Positions 36,015-44,603 are shown, counted from the stretch's first letter. The stretch is DNA of 60,915 nt from DATGSL01 sp964645585 (GCA_964645585.1 CAZYAN010000024.1:1-60915), one strand, 5' to 3'. Notes: generated from the sequence alone by a model not told the origin. Translations and numbers: made by a program.

Positions 36015-37543
36015 GAGTGGGCTCCTCCGTTCGATTCAGGATCCTCGGTTTGGCCGCTTTCGGTTTCCTGTCCGGGGATGCGGCCTTGGTGGATGTCGAC
36101 GGATCGCGGAATGGCGCGGCCGTGAGGATCGACGGTCGCGTGACGAAAACGGCGTTCGAGCGAGCGGACGGTGCTTTCGTCGAGGATGTGTTCGATCTTC
36201 TCGGCGTTATCATGCACGTGATCCGGCGCGAGCTCGACCGCCTCGGTCAGATACAGCTCCCACAGGCGGTGATTGCGGACAATCGAGGCGGCGGTTTGCC
36301 AGCCGAGCGGCGTGAGGCGGACGGTGCCGTCGAGCAGCGTGGCAAACCGGGTGCGGGCCAGCGCGCGGGCGCGGGCGCTCGCCTGCTGGATGGGTTCGCG
36401 CAGTTGTTCGGCGAGCTGGTCCACGGTGACGGATTCATCTTTAAAATCACCGTTTTCGAGGACGTGGTACACCGCTTTCAGCGTGTTCTCGCGTTCCGTG
36501 CGGCGGCTTCGGGCAAACTGACGCCACGCGCGGACCGCGAGACCATGACGAGGCGCCGCGAGGAAGGCCGTGAAGAAAAAGGTTCCCGAGGCCATCACCA
36601 TGAGCGGCCCGGTGGGGAGGTTGTTTCCAAGGTAGGAGAGAAAGGCGCCGGTCATCCCTGAGAAAACCCCGATAAAGGCGGCCAGCGTGACCATCCGCGA
36701 GAAGCGCTCAGTCAGGAGGTAGGCGGTTGCGGCGGGAATGATCAGCATGGCTGAAACGAGCACCACACCGGCCGCTTGGAGCGAGATCACGACGGCAAAA
36801 GCGAGGAGCAGCATCAATGTGTGATGCACGAGTCGTGCCGGGATGCCGGTCAGGCTGGCAAAGGCCGGATCAAAGCTGCTGACGAGAAATTCTTTGTAGA
36901 AAACCGCGACCAATATCACGGCAAGGGCGGTTACGACCCCCATCAGGCGAAGATCGGCGGGGCCGATGGCAGCCGCCTGGCCGAACAGAAAATCATGAAT
37001 GCCGCTTTGGGTTCCCGTCGGCAGGCGCTGGGTCATCGTCAGGAGGGAGGCGCCAATGGCGAAGTAGCCGGCGAGAACCATTCCCAGGGCGGCGTCCTCC
37101 TTAAGGCGCGTGGTGCGTGTGATAAACGAGACCGTCATTGTCCCGGCGAGTCCGGCCAGTGTTGCACCGATGAAAATCGCGAGAGGATCCTTGGTCCTAT
37201 TCCAGAGAAACCCGAGGACAACGCCTGGAAGAACGGCGTGCGAGAGCGTGTCGCCCATCAGGGCAAGCCGCCGCACAACAACGAAACTGCCGAGAATTCC
37301 GCAACTGATTCCGAGCAGGACCGACCCGGCGAGGGCGTAGCGAACCGCCGGATCGCGGAAAGAAAAGAAGCGGCGCACCTGTTCGCCGACGTCGATCTCG
37401 CCAAGATCGCCGATCCGCGCGGCCTCCGCCGGCGCCGCGGCCGCCACCAGCAGCAGCGAGGCAATCACCGCGCCTGGCAAAAAAGCGCCGCGACCGTGCG
37501 GCGGCATCCGAAAGCAAAAATGTAAACTCCGAAATACTTTCAT
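36011..37543 (-). CDS. Metal ABC transporter permease fused to a DtxR/MntR-like domain
   Basis: This 510-residue protein has a leader-like first segment, then an ABC-3 permease core (about 60-345) with GILGSFVVVRRLALMGDTLS. From about 355 to 500 it carries a winged-helix region, ENTLKAVYHVLENGDFKDES, LTPLGWQTAASIV, then RNHRLWELYLTEAVEL, HDNAEKIEHIL and a late DPHGRAIPRS, which are the dimerisation and metal-site blocks of DtxR/MntR repressors. The domain would face the cytoplasm. Such permease-repressor fusions are known from several bacterial phyla. It could sense cytoplasmic metal to gate transport; that is inference. It overlaps both neighbours by four bases. Confidence 0.9.
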   Translation of the reverse strand: MKVFRSLHFCFRMPPHGRGAFLPGAVIASLLLVAAAAPAEAARIGDLGEIDVGEQVRRFFSFRDPAVRYALAGSVLLGISCGILGSFVVVRRLALMGDTLSHAVLPGVVLGFLWNRTKDPLAIFIGATLAGLAGTMTVSFITRTTRLKEDAALGMVLAGYFAIGASLLTMTQRLPTGTQSGIHDFLFGQAAAIGPADLRLMGVVTALAVILVAVFYKEFLVSSFDPAFASLTGIPARLVHHTLMLLLAFAVVISLQAAGVVLVSAMLIIPAATAYLLTERFSRMVTLAAFIGVFSGMTGAFLSYLGNNLPTGPLMVMASGTFFFTAFLAAPRHGLAVRAWRQFARSRRTERENTLKAVYHVLENGDFKDESVTVDQLAEQLREPIQQASARARALARTRFATLLDGTVRLTPLGWQTAASIVRNHRLWELYLTEAVELAPDHVHDNAEKIEHILDESTVRSLERRFRHATVDPHGRAIPRSVDIHQGRIPGQETESGQTEDPESNGGAHS

Positions 37544-38340
37544 CCCTTTCGCTGCACCTGGTCGGCGACCTTCGACAAAATCGTCAGACGGCCTCCGTAG
37601 GTTTGCTGCAGCAGCTCGTGGGTAAAAACCTCATCGGTCGGGCCGCAGGCGACGACGCGCATATTCAGAAGGAGCAGCCGGTCGAAGTAATTGCGGGCGG
37701 AGGCGAGATCGTGATGAACGACCACAAGCGTTTTCCCTTTTGCCTTCAACTCCTGGAACAGCGTCACAATCGCCGCCTCGGTCGCCGCGTCGATGCCGGC
37801 GAACGGTTCGTCCATGAAGTAAAGATCGCTCTCCTGGGCGAGGGCGCGCGCGAGAAAGACGCGTTGCTGCTGCCCGCCGGAAAGATTGGAAATCTGACGG
37901 TCGGCGTACGGCAGCATCTTGACTTTGTCGAGACAGGCGCGCGCGATTTCCCGGTCGTGTTTGCCGGGGCGCCGGATCAGCCCGATCCGGCCGTAACGAC
38001 CCATCAGCACGACGTCGAGCGCATTGACCGGGAAATCCCAGTCGACCGATTCGCGCTGGGGCACGTAGCCGACCCGCGTCAGGTTGCGCCGCGCCGGCTC
38101 TCCGAAGACTTTGACCCAGCCGCTGCTGACCGGAATCAAACCGAGGATCGCCTTAATCAGCGTCGATTTCCCGGCACCGTTTGGGCCGATAATCCCAACG
38201 AGTTCGCCGGGCGGGATCGTGCAATCGATGCCCCACAGAACCGGCTTTTTGTGGTAGGCGACGGTAAGATCATGCACTTCGAGCGGCGGCGGTTCGGGCG
38301 TCCGCTCAGTCGCAACACTTGTCTGGCTGATTCTGGACAT
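37540..38340 (-). CDS. Metal ABC transporter ATP-binding protein
   Basis: This 266-residue protein has Walker A GPNGAGKSTLIKAI near residue 55, signature LSGGQQQRVFLARALA, Walker B LYFMDEPFAGID and the H-loop VVHHDLASARN. YVPQRESVDWDFPVNALDVV is the Q-loop region typical of MntB/ZnuC-type ATPases. Its stop overlaps the start of the fused permease. It drives import by the two downstream permeases. Confidence 0.94.
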   Translation of the reverse strand: MSRISQTSVATERTPEPPPLEVHDLTVAYHKKPVLWGIDCTIPPGELVGIIGPNGAGKSTLIKAILGLIPVSSGWVKVFGEPARRNLTRVGYVPQRESVDWDFPVNALDVVLMGRYGRIGLIRRPGKHDREIARACLDKVKMLPYADRQISNLSGGQQQRVFLARALAQESDLYFMDEPFAGIDAATEAAIVTLFQELKAKGKTLVVVHHDLASARNYFDRLLLLNMRVVACGPTDEVFTHELLQQTYGGRLTILSKVADQVQRKG

Positions 38341-38344
38341 CGGT

Positions 38345-39511
38345 TTAACGAAGTGCTTCGATGATGGTGGTCAGGTTATAGCGAACCATGCCCTCGTAGG
38401 TGCCGACGTCGAAACCGAGCCGTTCCTGGCCCTTCGGCCCGAGGGCATCGGAAAATAATTCGCCGCCGATCACGACTCCGGCGTCGCGGCTGACCCGCTC
38501 GATGGCACGGGGCGAAACGCTCGACTCGACAAAGATCGCTTTGACCTCGTTCTCTTTAATAAAATCGACGAGCCGCGTCAGGTCGGCAAGTCCCGCTTCA
38601 CTCGCGGTCGAAATGCCGACGAGGCCGACGACGTTAAATCCGTACGCGCGTCCGAAGTAGTTGTAGGCGTCGTGGCTCGTGATCAGAATGCGCTTTTCGG
38701 GCGGAAGCTCATTGGCTGCCGCCACCGCCCATTCGTGGAGTTCGAGCAGGCGGGCCCGGTACGCCGCCGCGCGTTCTTCAAAGTAATCGCGGCCTTCTGG
38801 ATCCAGCTCGATCAGGCCGTCGCGCACGACATCGACGCAGTGCGCCCAAAGGCGAACGTCGAACCAGACGTGCGGATCGTATACACCGTTGGTATTTTGC
38901 GCCTCAAGTAATTCTTCGCGCGGAATCGCGTCGCCCAGCGCGTACACCTTGTGGCCGGCTTCTTTGCGCTGGCGGAGAACCTCCTGCATCAGCTCTTCGA
39001 AAAAGAGGCCGACATAAAAGACGGCGTCGGTTTGGTTGACGCGCGCGATATCTTTCACGGAAGGACGATACAGATGCGGATCGACCCCGGGTCCCATCAG
39101 GTTATCGACGGCGACGCGTTCGCCGCCGATTGCCTCGACCATATCGCCGACCATGGTCGCGGTTGTCACAACCTGCACGCGCCCGTCCGCGGCGGCTTCC
39201 GGAGCCCCGCTCCGAGGAGAGCAGGAGGCGGTGAGGGCGGCGGCGACCGCCAGGACCAACCCCGTTTTTCCTGGGCGCGGCAACCCCGCCGCGGCGAAGA
39301 GGCGTCGAGCTTTGGGTAGGGGATTTGCTGTTTCGGCCGCGGGTGCCCTCGCCGTGTCCCCGGGCTCGGCTGCAACCGGCTGATCCGCGCGGGGAAAATT
39401 AGATTTGGCATTCCTTGCCGGGAAAAACATGATCCGCTTCATGATCCAAATGGCTTTCTTCGGCCGGTTCGAAAGACTTTCGAGGCTCGGCATTCCACGA
39501 CCTTTGTGCAA
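38345..39511 (-). CDS. Metal-binding ABC substrate protein (cluster A-I, MntA/TroA type)
   Basis: The mature part matches cluster A-I solute-binding proteins: VVTTATMVGDMVEAIGGERV, MGPGVDPHLYRPSVKDI (metal His), DPHVWFDVRLWAHCV (metal His), TSHDAYNYFGRAYGFN and KAIFVESSVSP. No His-rich loop of the zinc type is seen, favouring manganese or iron. The true start is doubtful: the frame is open to 39511 (388 residues), but the lipobox LTASC lies about 95 residues in. A TTG at 39283, preceded by a GGCGGGG stretch, would give a normal 21-residue lipoprotein leader and 312 residues. It precedes the ATPase gene by four bases. Confidence 0.9.
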   Translation of the reverse strand: MHKGRGMPSLESLSNRPKKAIWIMKRIMFFPARNAKSNFPRADQPVAAEPGDTARAPAAETANPLPKARRLFAAAGLPRPGKTGLVLAVAAALTASCSPRSGAPEAAADGRVQVVTTATMVGDMVEAIGGERVAVDNLMGPGVDPHLYRPSVKDIARVNQTDAVFYVGLFFEELMQEVLRQRKEAGHKVYALGDAIPREELLEAQNTNGVYDPHVWFDVRLWAHCVDVVRDGLIELDPEGRDYFEERAAAYRARLLELHEWAVAAANELPPEKRILITSHDAYNYFGRAYGFNVVGLVGISTASEAGLADLTRLVDFIKENEVKAIFVESSVSPRAIERVSRDAGVVIGGELFSDALGPKGQERLGFDVGTYEGMVRYNLTTIIEALR

Positions 39512-39532
39512 GCTGATGTTAGAAGCAACAAA

Positions 39533-39551
39533 AAAAGTTAGCCGAGCCTAA
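39533..39551. promoter_or_regulatory. DtxR/MntR-type operator between mntR and the metal transporter
   Basis: AAAAGTTAGCCGAGCCTAA matches 14 of 19 positions of the DtxR consensus as I recall it (TTAGGTTAGCCTAACCTAA), and its core TTAG-N6-CTAA is an inverted repeat. It lies 17 bases before the mntR ATG and upstream of the divergent transporter genes, overlapping a TAATAT -10-like sequence (39549-39554). It is a plausible site for MntR control of both directions. Confidence 0.55.
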
Positions 39552-39567
39552 TATTTTTTTGGAAACG

Positions 39568-39996
39568 ATGCCATCCAAACGCGCACCGAAAGTCAGTCAA
39601 AGCATTGAGGATTACCTCGAGCGTATCCATGATCTCATCGAAAGCAAAGGATACGCCCGCGTTTCCGACATCGCGGAACTGCTCAATCTCAGTCGCCCGA
39701 GCGTGTCTAATATGGTTCAGCGCATGAGCAAATTAGGGCTGGTCGTCTACGAGAAATACCGCGGAATCACCTTAACCGACTCGGGACGTGAAGTCGCGCG
39801 CCGCATCCAGCGCCGTCACCAGATCGTGACCGAGTTTTTCTCGCTGCTCGAGCTCGATCCGGAGGTCGTCGAGAAGGATGTGGAGGGGATCGAGCACCAT
39901 TTGAGCTCGGTGAGCCTCGCGCGTCTGGAGCTCATCGTTGAATACTGGCGGCGGCATCCGGCGAAGCTCCGCCAGATGCTTGCTAAAAAAAAGTAA
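39568..39996 (+). CDS. mntR: Manganese-responsive regulator MntR (DtxR family)
   Basis: The 142-residue protein (ATG at 39568; an in-frame TTG at 39559 is possible) aligns throughout with MntR. The winged helix KGYARVSDIAELLNLSRPSV is followed by LVVYEKYRGITLTDSG. All six ligands known for the Bacillus protein are present: Asp and Glu in SIEDYLERI, His in RRHQIVTEF, and Glu, Glu, His in VEGIEHHLS. It lacks the SH3-like third domain of DtxR, as MntR does. It should repress the divergent transporter when Mn is plentiful. Confidence 0.93.
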   Translation: MPSKRAPKVSQSIEDYLERIHDLIESKGYARVSDIAELLNLSRPSVSNMVQRMSKLGLVVYEKYRGITLTDSGREVARRIQRRHQIVTEFFSLLELDPEVVEKDVEGIEHHLSSVSLARLELIVEYWRRHPAKLRQMLAKKK

Positions 39997-40143
39997 ATCA
40001 GGCGGACTGGGTTTTCTTTGCACTGGGAAGCCCGGCGCGTTCAACTAAGAGTTTGATTTTGTCCGCCGACTCCCGTTTTCCAAGGCACTTGGGAAATCGT
40101 TCAGTCGCGGCTTTCCGATATTTTTTAAAAAGATCGAAAAAAG

Positions 40144-40752
40144 ATGCGAATTGATTGGATATTCTTGATTGCCTCGAGCGTCCTTTTGCTGGTGCCGGCG
40201 AGTTGGCTTTACCCGGCGACCGGGAAAGAGAGGCTGACGAGCTGGCACAGTGCCCGATTCAGGCTCGAAGCAATGCTGGGGACTTGGCAGCATTGGCTGG
40301 ATCTCGCGCGCGGATTTGGCGGCGCGTTCTTTCTCACCAATGCGGCGGTTCTCATGGATCCAGCCATCGCGGGCGACGGGGACCGGATTCTCTATCTGCT
40401 GATCATTTGGGGGGTGCTTGGACTGGCTGTTTTTTCGCAAACCGTGAACTACCGGCAGGTGTTTTATTTTACCGCGCCGATCTTTTTTATCTGGGGAGTG
40501 ACCCTCGCGCTGGTCGGCTGGATGCCCGCGGTTTTCGGTATTATTTTCAGTACTGTGCTGGCGCGCCTGCTCAATCATTTGGAACTGAAACTTCCGCTGA
40601 TGGCGGTGCTTGTCGGCACCGCCGGCTATGCGATTGATGGCTTCAGCATGCGCTTGGCGCTGACTTGCGGCCTGATTCTTGCCCCGGTGGTGATCGCGTT
40701 TGCCTGCATGAACCATCTCGTTTGTTATACGAGAGATCTGACGGAGGAATAG
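40144..40752 (+). CDS. Membrane protein of unknown function
   Basis: This 202-residue, very hydrophobic protein has about five membrane segments (first at residues 5-22; others near 55-70, 82-98, 108-130 and 150-190). No charged motif or known signature is visible; the longest soluble stretch is residues 25-50. It lies 42 bases before rsmD and may be co-transcribed. I do not recognise the family. Confidence 0.7.
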   Translation: MRIDWIFLIASSVLLLVPASWLYPATGKERLTSWHSARFRLEAMLGTWQHWLDLARGFGGAFFLTNAAVLMDPAIAGDGDRILYLLIIWGVLGLAVFSQTVNYRQVFYFTAPIFFIWGVTLALVGWMPAVFGIIFSTVLARLLNHLELKLPLMAVLVGTAGYAIDGFSMRLALTCGLILAPVVIAFACMNHLVCYTRDLTEE

Positions 40753-40794
40753 TAGCCGCCGGCTGAAAAGCGGCGGAGCGGGTCGAAAAGCGCA

Positions 40795-41355
40795 ATGAGG
40801 ATCACCGGCGGAGCCGCGCGGGGCATCCCGATTCGTGTTGGCCGCGGGGCGCGCACGCGTCCGGCGACCGATCGGATGCGCGAGGCCGTATTTTCAAGTC
40901 TTGGAGCGCGGGTCGACGGCGCGCGGTTTTACGATCTGTTTGCCGGCAGCGGCGCGTACGGACTGGAAGCGTGGAGTCGCGGCGCGGCGACTGGCGTATT
41001 CGTCGAGCGCGACGCGCGCGCGGCCGCGATGCTTCGGCAAAATCTGGCGGCGGTGGCGCGGAGCTGCGGGCGGCCGTCCGAGGCGATCGAAGTCGTGGCC
41101 GCGGATGTTTTGCGGTGGACGCCGCGTGCGGCGGGAGAGCTTGCGGATCTCATTTTTGCCGACCCTCCCTACGAAGATATCAGCGGTCTCTGGAGGACGC
41201 TGTTTGAGAAATTCGCCGCATGGCTCGCGCCCGGCGGATCCATTGTATTTGAACTGCCAGGCGAAATGGAGATCGATCCCGCCGGGTGGTCCTGTGTCAA
41301 GCGCATCGGCAAGGGCCGTCGAGAGCCGACGTGCTGCATTTTCCTTCGCTCGTGA
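40795..41355 (+). CDS. rsmD: 16S rRNA (guanine966-N2)-methyltransferase RsmD
   Basis: This 186-residue protein starts MRITGGAARGIPIRV, has RPATDRMREAVFSSLG, the SAM-binding FYDLFAGSGAYGLEAWSRGA and the catalytic DPPY in LIFADPPYEDIS. These are the standard RsmD blocks at standard length. It methylates G966 of 16S rRNA in the assembled small subunit. Upstream is a short GC-rich hairpin without T-run. Confidence 0.93.
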   Translation: MRITGGAARGIPIRVGRGARTRPATDRMREAVFSSLGARVDGARFYDLFAGSGAYGLEAWSRGAATGVFVERDARAAAMLRQNLAAVARSCGRPSEAIEVVAADVLRWTPRAAGELADLIFADPPYEDISGLWRTLFEKFAAWLAPGGSIVFELPGEMEIDPAGWSCVKRIGKGRREPTCCIFLRS

Positions 41356-41507
41356 GACGGACGCGCGGGGAAATGGCGGGCGCGACGCTCCTGTGCGGCC
41401 CCTAGCCGACCCTCCGGTTTGGCATGGTTTGCGGATGCTGAGAGCGCTGCGGACGAATTGCGCCTTATAGTTGAGGACGTGGGTTCTTCATATCAGGAGG
41501 GTGAGTG

Positions 41508-42272
41508 ATGAGTGCCGGAAAAAAGCAGGAGGAACGGCGCGCCGAGATGGAGTCGATGCGAGGAAAACGGGTGCTGATTTCGGGCGGAACCACGGGGATC
41601 GGGCGTGCGACGGCGGTTCTGCTGGGCTCACAAGGCGCGCGAGTGCTGATCTTTGGCCGGAACGAACCGGAACTGCGAGACGCGCTGGCCGAGGTGACGG
41701 CGGCCGGCGGTGAAGCGTTCGGCCTGGTTGCCGACCAATCGATCGAGGCAAACATCCAGCGGGTATTTCAGCGCGTTGATGAACAGCTGGGGGGAATCGA
41801 TATCCTGATCGCCAACGCGGCCGTCGGGGCGGGAATGCTGGCCGACAGCTCGGAGGAGGAATGGCGGTATGCCATCCAGACGAACATCGTCGGCACAATG
41901 GCCTGTTCCCGGCAGGCGGTTCTAAGAATGAAGGAAGCCGGGAGCGGGCACATCGTTCATATCGGTTCCATGAGCGCCGACATCCGCGAAAAGCAGTCGG
42001 TCTACGTGACGACAAAGGCGGCGATCCAGGCATTCAGCGAATCCCTGCGAAAGGAAGTGAACCATTTAGGCATCAAGGTCAGTCTGATCGAGCCCGGGTT
42101 GACGGCAACGGATCTCGTCTCATTCAGCGACGAGGAAGAGCGGGAACTGGCGCGCAAGCATAAGATCATGGAGGCGCGGGACGTGGCTGCCGCTGTGCAT
42201 TATTGTCTCGCGCAACCGAAGCGGGTCGATGTTGTCGTTCTCCAGTTGCGTCCGCACATGCAGATAATTTGA
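41508..42272 (+). CDS. SDR family oxidoreductase
   Basis: The ATG at 41508 follows an AGGAGGG ribosome site; the GTG one codon before is too close to it. The 254-residue protein has the Rossmann motif ISGGTTGIGRA (TGxxxGxG type), the NAAV block (IANAAVGAG), the catalytic Ser in HIGSMSADIRE and Y-x-x-x-K in SVYVTTKAAIQ. It is a classical NAD(P)-dependent short-chain dehydrogenase; the substrate cannot be predicted. It is a single gene. Confidence 0.92.
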   Translation: MSAGKKQEERRAEMESMRGKRVLISGGTTGIGRATAVLLGSQGARVLIFGRNEPELRDALAEVTAAGGEAFGLVADQSIEANIQRVFQRVDEQLGGIDILIANAAVGAGMLADSSEEEWRYAIQTNIVGTMACSRQAVLRMKEAGSGHIVHIGSMSADIREKQSVYVTTKAAIQAFSESLRKEVNHLGIKVSLIEPGLTATDLVSFSDEEERELARKHKIMEARDVAAAVHYCLAQPKRVDVVVLQLRPHMQII

Positions 42273-42318
42273 CGAATCGAACGTCGAAGGTTGCTGTTCG
42301 GCTTTTGGAACCCGCACT

Positions 42319-42347
42319 TTGACAAGAGTGGATTGCGTCGTTGCGCT
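42319..42347 (+). promoter_or_regulatory. Candidate promoter of the glutamate dehydrogenase gene
   Basis: A perfect -35 TTGACA lies at 42319-42324; the -10 around 42342 (TGCGCT) is poor, so this is a weak call. If right, transcription starts near 42354, which excludes the in-frame TTG at 42319 as the start codon and leaves 42367 or 42394. Confidence 0.35.
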
Positions 42348-42393
42348 TCTGGACTCCTCCACCATTATGCGCGTTGAACAGCGACTCCTTATC

Positions 42394-43806
42394 ATGACCG
42401 CCAAGATAAATTTCTTCGATCAGGTAAACGCTACATTTGACCGGGCCGCGGCGCTCACTGGCCACCCTGAAGGCCTGCTGAACCAGATCAAAATGTGCAA
42501 CGGCATTTACTACATGACGTTTCCGATTACCCGCGACGATGGCACCATTGAGGTGATTGAAGGGTGGCGGGCGCAGCACAGCTACCACCGACTTCCGGTT
42601 AAGGGCGGCATTCGTTTTGCACCGGTTGCCGACGAGGACGAGGTCATGGCGCTCGCGGCGCTGATGTCCTACAAGTGCGCGATCGTCGATGTGCCGTTCG
42701 GCGGTGGAAAGGGTGCGGTTCGAATTGATCGGACAAAATACTCGGACGCGGAGCGCGAGCGAATCACGCGGCGCTATACGCACGAACTGGTGGCGAAGAG
42801 GATGATCGGGCCGGGGATCGACGTGCCAGCGCCGGATTACGGCACGGGCGAGCAGGAGATGGCCTGGATCGCGGATACCTATTCGGCGTTGACCAATTCG
42901 CAAATTGACGCGTTTGCCTGTGTGACCGGAAAACCGGTGGCAATGAGCGGCGTGCGCGGACGGACCGGTGCGACTGGACGAGGCGTTTTCTTCGGAATTC
43001 GTGAAGCGTGCCGATGCGAGGAGGACATGCGGCGTCTCGGTCTCGAGCCGGGCATCGAGGGGAAGCGGGTCATCGTTCAAGGTTTGGGCAATGTCGGCTA
43101 CCATGCCGCGAAAAATTTGCAGGAGGCGGGTGCCCGAATTGTGGCGATCGCCGAGTTTGAAGGCGCGATTTATGCCGAGGGAGGAATCGACATCGATCAG
43201 CTGGTTGCGTTTCGGAAAGAAACGGGATCGATTTTGTCGTTTCCAGGATCGAAAGCGCTGGCTCAGCGCGAGGACGCGCTGGAACTTTCCTGCGACATTC
43301 TTGTGCCCGCCGCGCTGGAGAACCAGATTACGTCGGTGAACGTCGATCGGATCCAGGCAAAGATTGTCGCCGAGGCGGCCAATGGTCCGGTCACGGCGGA
43401 TGCCAGCGAAAAGCTGCACGCGCGCGGGGTTCTGGTTATCCCCGACATTTTCTTGAATGCCGGAGGAGTCACCGTTTCGTATTTTGAGTGGATCAAAAAC
43501 ATTTCGCGCTTGCGCTTCGGCCGGCTCGACAAGCGCTTTGAGCAGCGAACGAATGAGCGGATGCTGCGCGCGGTCGAGGAACTGATCGGGCAGCGTTTTC
43601 CGCCGTCTGTCTTCGAATCGATTACGAGTGGAGGAGGGGAGGCGGATCTGATCGATTCCGGACTGGAGGAGACGATGATCACCGCCTACCAGGAAATCCG
43701 CGCGACGCAAGCGCGGCATGCGGGTATCGATTTACGCACGGCCGCGTTCGTCGGGGCCATCAACAAGATCGCGACCGCGTACCTCAAGCGCGGCATCTTT
43801 CCGTAG
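42394..43806 (+). CDS. gdhA: Glu/Leu/Phe/Val dehydrogenase (glutamate dehydrogenase)
   Basis: With the start at 42394 (MTAKINFFDQ) the protein has 470 residues. Substrate and catalytic blocks are clear: HRLPVKGGIRFAP, MSYKCAIVDVPFGGGKGAVR with the active-site Lys, the GPGIDVPAPDYGTGEQEM block, and the NAD(P) Rossmann GLGNVGYHAAKNL. It interconverts glutamate and 2-oxoglutarate plus ammonia, or the equivalent for a branched-chain amino acid. The fingerprint residues deciding NAD or NADP were not resolved. No ribosome site is evident before either possible ATG (42367, 42394). Confidence 0.9.
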   Translation: MTAKINFFDQVNATFDRAAALTGHPEGLLNQIKMCNGIYYMTFPITRDDGTIEVIEGWRAQHSYHRLPVKGGIRFAPVADEDEVMALAALMSYKCAIVDVPFGGGKGAVRIDRTKYSDAERERITRRYTHELVAKRMIGPGIDVPAPDYGTGEQEMAWIADTYSALTNSQIDAFACVTGKPVAMSGVRGRTGATGRGVFFGIREACRCEEDMRRLGLEPGIEGKRVIVQGLGNVGYHAAKNLQEAGARIVAIAEFEGAIYAEGGIDIDQLVAFRKETGSILSFPGSKALAQREDALELSCDILVPAALENQITSVNVDRIQAKIVAEAANGPVTADASEKLHARGVLVIPDIFLNAGGVTVSYFEWIKNISRLRFGRLDKRFEQRTNERMLRAVEELIGQRFPPSVFESITSGGGEADLIDSGLEETMITAYQEIRATQARHAGIDLRTAAFVGAINKIATAYLKRGIFP

Positions 43807-43843
43807 AGCATCTTTCTTTTTCCGCCCCTCGTGCGGAGAACAT

Positions 43844-44257
43844 TCAGGGAAGCAGGTTGAGATTTTTGGCAGCATCGACCAGACGCGCATCCGCGGTATG
43901 CAAGGGTGCGCGCAACCGATCAGCGAGCTCCAGGTAGGCGGCATCGGAGGCTGACAGGTTAAATTGGAGAGCAAGCCGCGTCATCCGCTCGACGGCCAGT
44001 CCTTCCGCAAGATCCACGTGCCTCGCTCGAATCTTCGCGAGCAATGCCAAGCTGCCGAAAATCGCCTCTTCTTCGATGCGTTCTCGTCGATGAGCCGAAC
44101 GGAGCATGTTCGCCAGTTCGTAGATCCAAAGCGCCGGCGTCCACAGTTCCACTTCTTCGCGGAGGAGCGCCGCCAGCACCTTCTCAGCGCGCGATGAACT
44201 CTCGTCCGGAAGAAGCCAGGCCCCGCAAAAGGAGGCATCGGCGACGATTCGCTTCAA
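43844..44257 (-). CDS. vapC: VapC-type PIN domain toxin
   Basis: This 137-residue protein has the four PIN acidic positions: Asp in IVADASFCGAWLL, Glu in WIYELANMLRSA, Asp in LSASDAAYLELA and Asp in HTADARLVD. PIN toxins cleave RNA, often initiator tRNA. Translation starts at a TTG (44257) that overlaps the stop of the antitoxin frame (44254-44256), so toxin synthesis should be coupled to antitoxin translation. The antitoxin is frameshifted, which raises the question of how the toxin is controlled. Confidence 0.9.
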   Translation of the reverse strand: MKRIVADASFCGAWLLPDESSSRAEKVLAALLREEVELWTPALWIYELANMLRSAHRRERIEEEAIFGSLALLAKIRARHVDLAEGLAVERMTRLALQFNLSASDAAYLELADRLRAPLHTADARLVDAAKNLNLLP

Positions 44258-44501
44258 TGCCGGCCCTCCTCAATAAGGGATTTGAGCGATTCAGGGCCCT
44301 TGCGCGCCGACCGTCGCAGATTCCTGAACTGCGTGAGGACTTTTTGGGCGTCTCCTTCGGCTCGGACTCCCGTCCAGAAGAGAGCAAGGCAACCCGTTTT
44401 CCCCGTTTTGTGATCCACACCCGCTGACCCTTGGCCGCCTCATCGAGCAGAGCCGATAGCCGATTCTTCGCTTCAAAAGCACCTATCTCAATTTCTTTCA
44501 T
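44254..44501 (-). pseudogene. Phd/YefM-type antitoxin, frameshifted
   Basis: From the ATG at 44501 one frame gives MKEIEIGAFEAKNRLSALLD and ITKRGKRVALLSSG, the normal Phd start. The remainder of that frame is Arg/Ser-rich and runs to 44184, inside vapC. A second frame, entered at about 44360-44395, gives RAEGDAQKVLTQF, RNLRRSARKGPESLKSLIEE and GRH, the normal C-terminus, ending at 44254 exactly against the toxin start. One missing base is enough to explain this. It may be a sequencing error, a real mutation or a frameshift site. Confidence 0.8.
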
Positions 44502-44603
44502 CCAGCTGGATCACCCGGCTAGCTCTCGAAATCAAGCTATTGAGATACATTTCACAATCCATCGTTTTCGATCACGGGTAGAAAAAACCGCGGAAAATCC
44601 AAA

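Noticed and set aside
39999..40133. Protein-like minus-strand frame after mntR (KKYRKAATERFPK, ADKIKLLVERAGLPSAKK)
   Set aside because: The composition looks real, but there is no ATG, GTG or TTG start before the frame runs into nonsense antisense to the next gene. At most a remnant.
40045..40716. 223-codon minus-strand frame opposite the membrane protein gene
   Set aside because: The translation is His/Arg/Gln-rich without a motif, as expected of the complement of a hydrophobic coding sequence.
40754..40775. CCGCC/GGCGG hairpin between the membrane protein gene and rsmD as a terminator
   Set aside because: The stem is only five bases with an eleven-base loop and no T-run follows.
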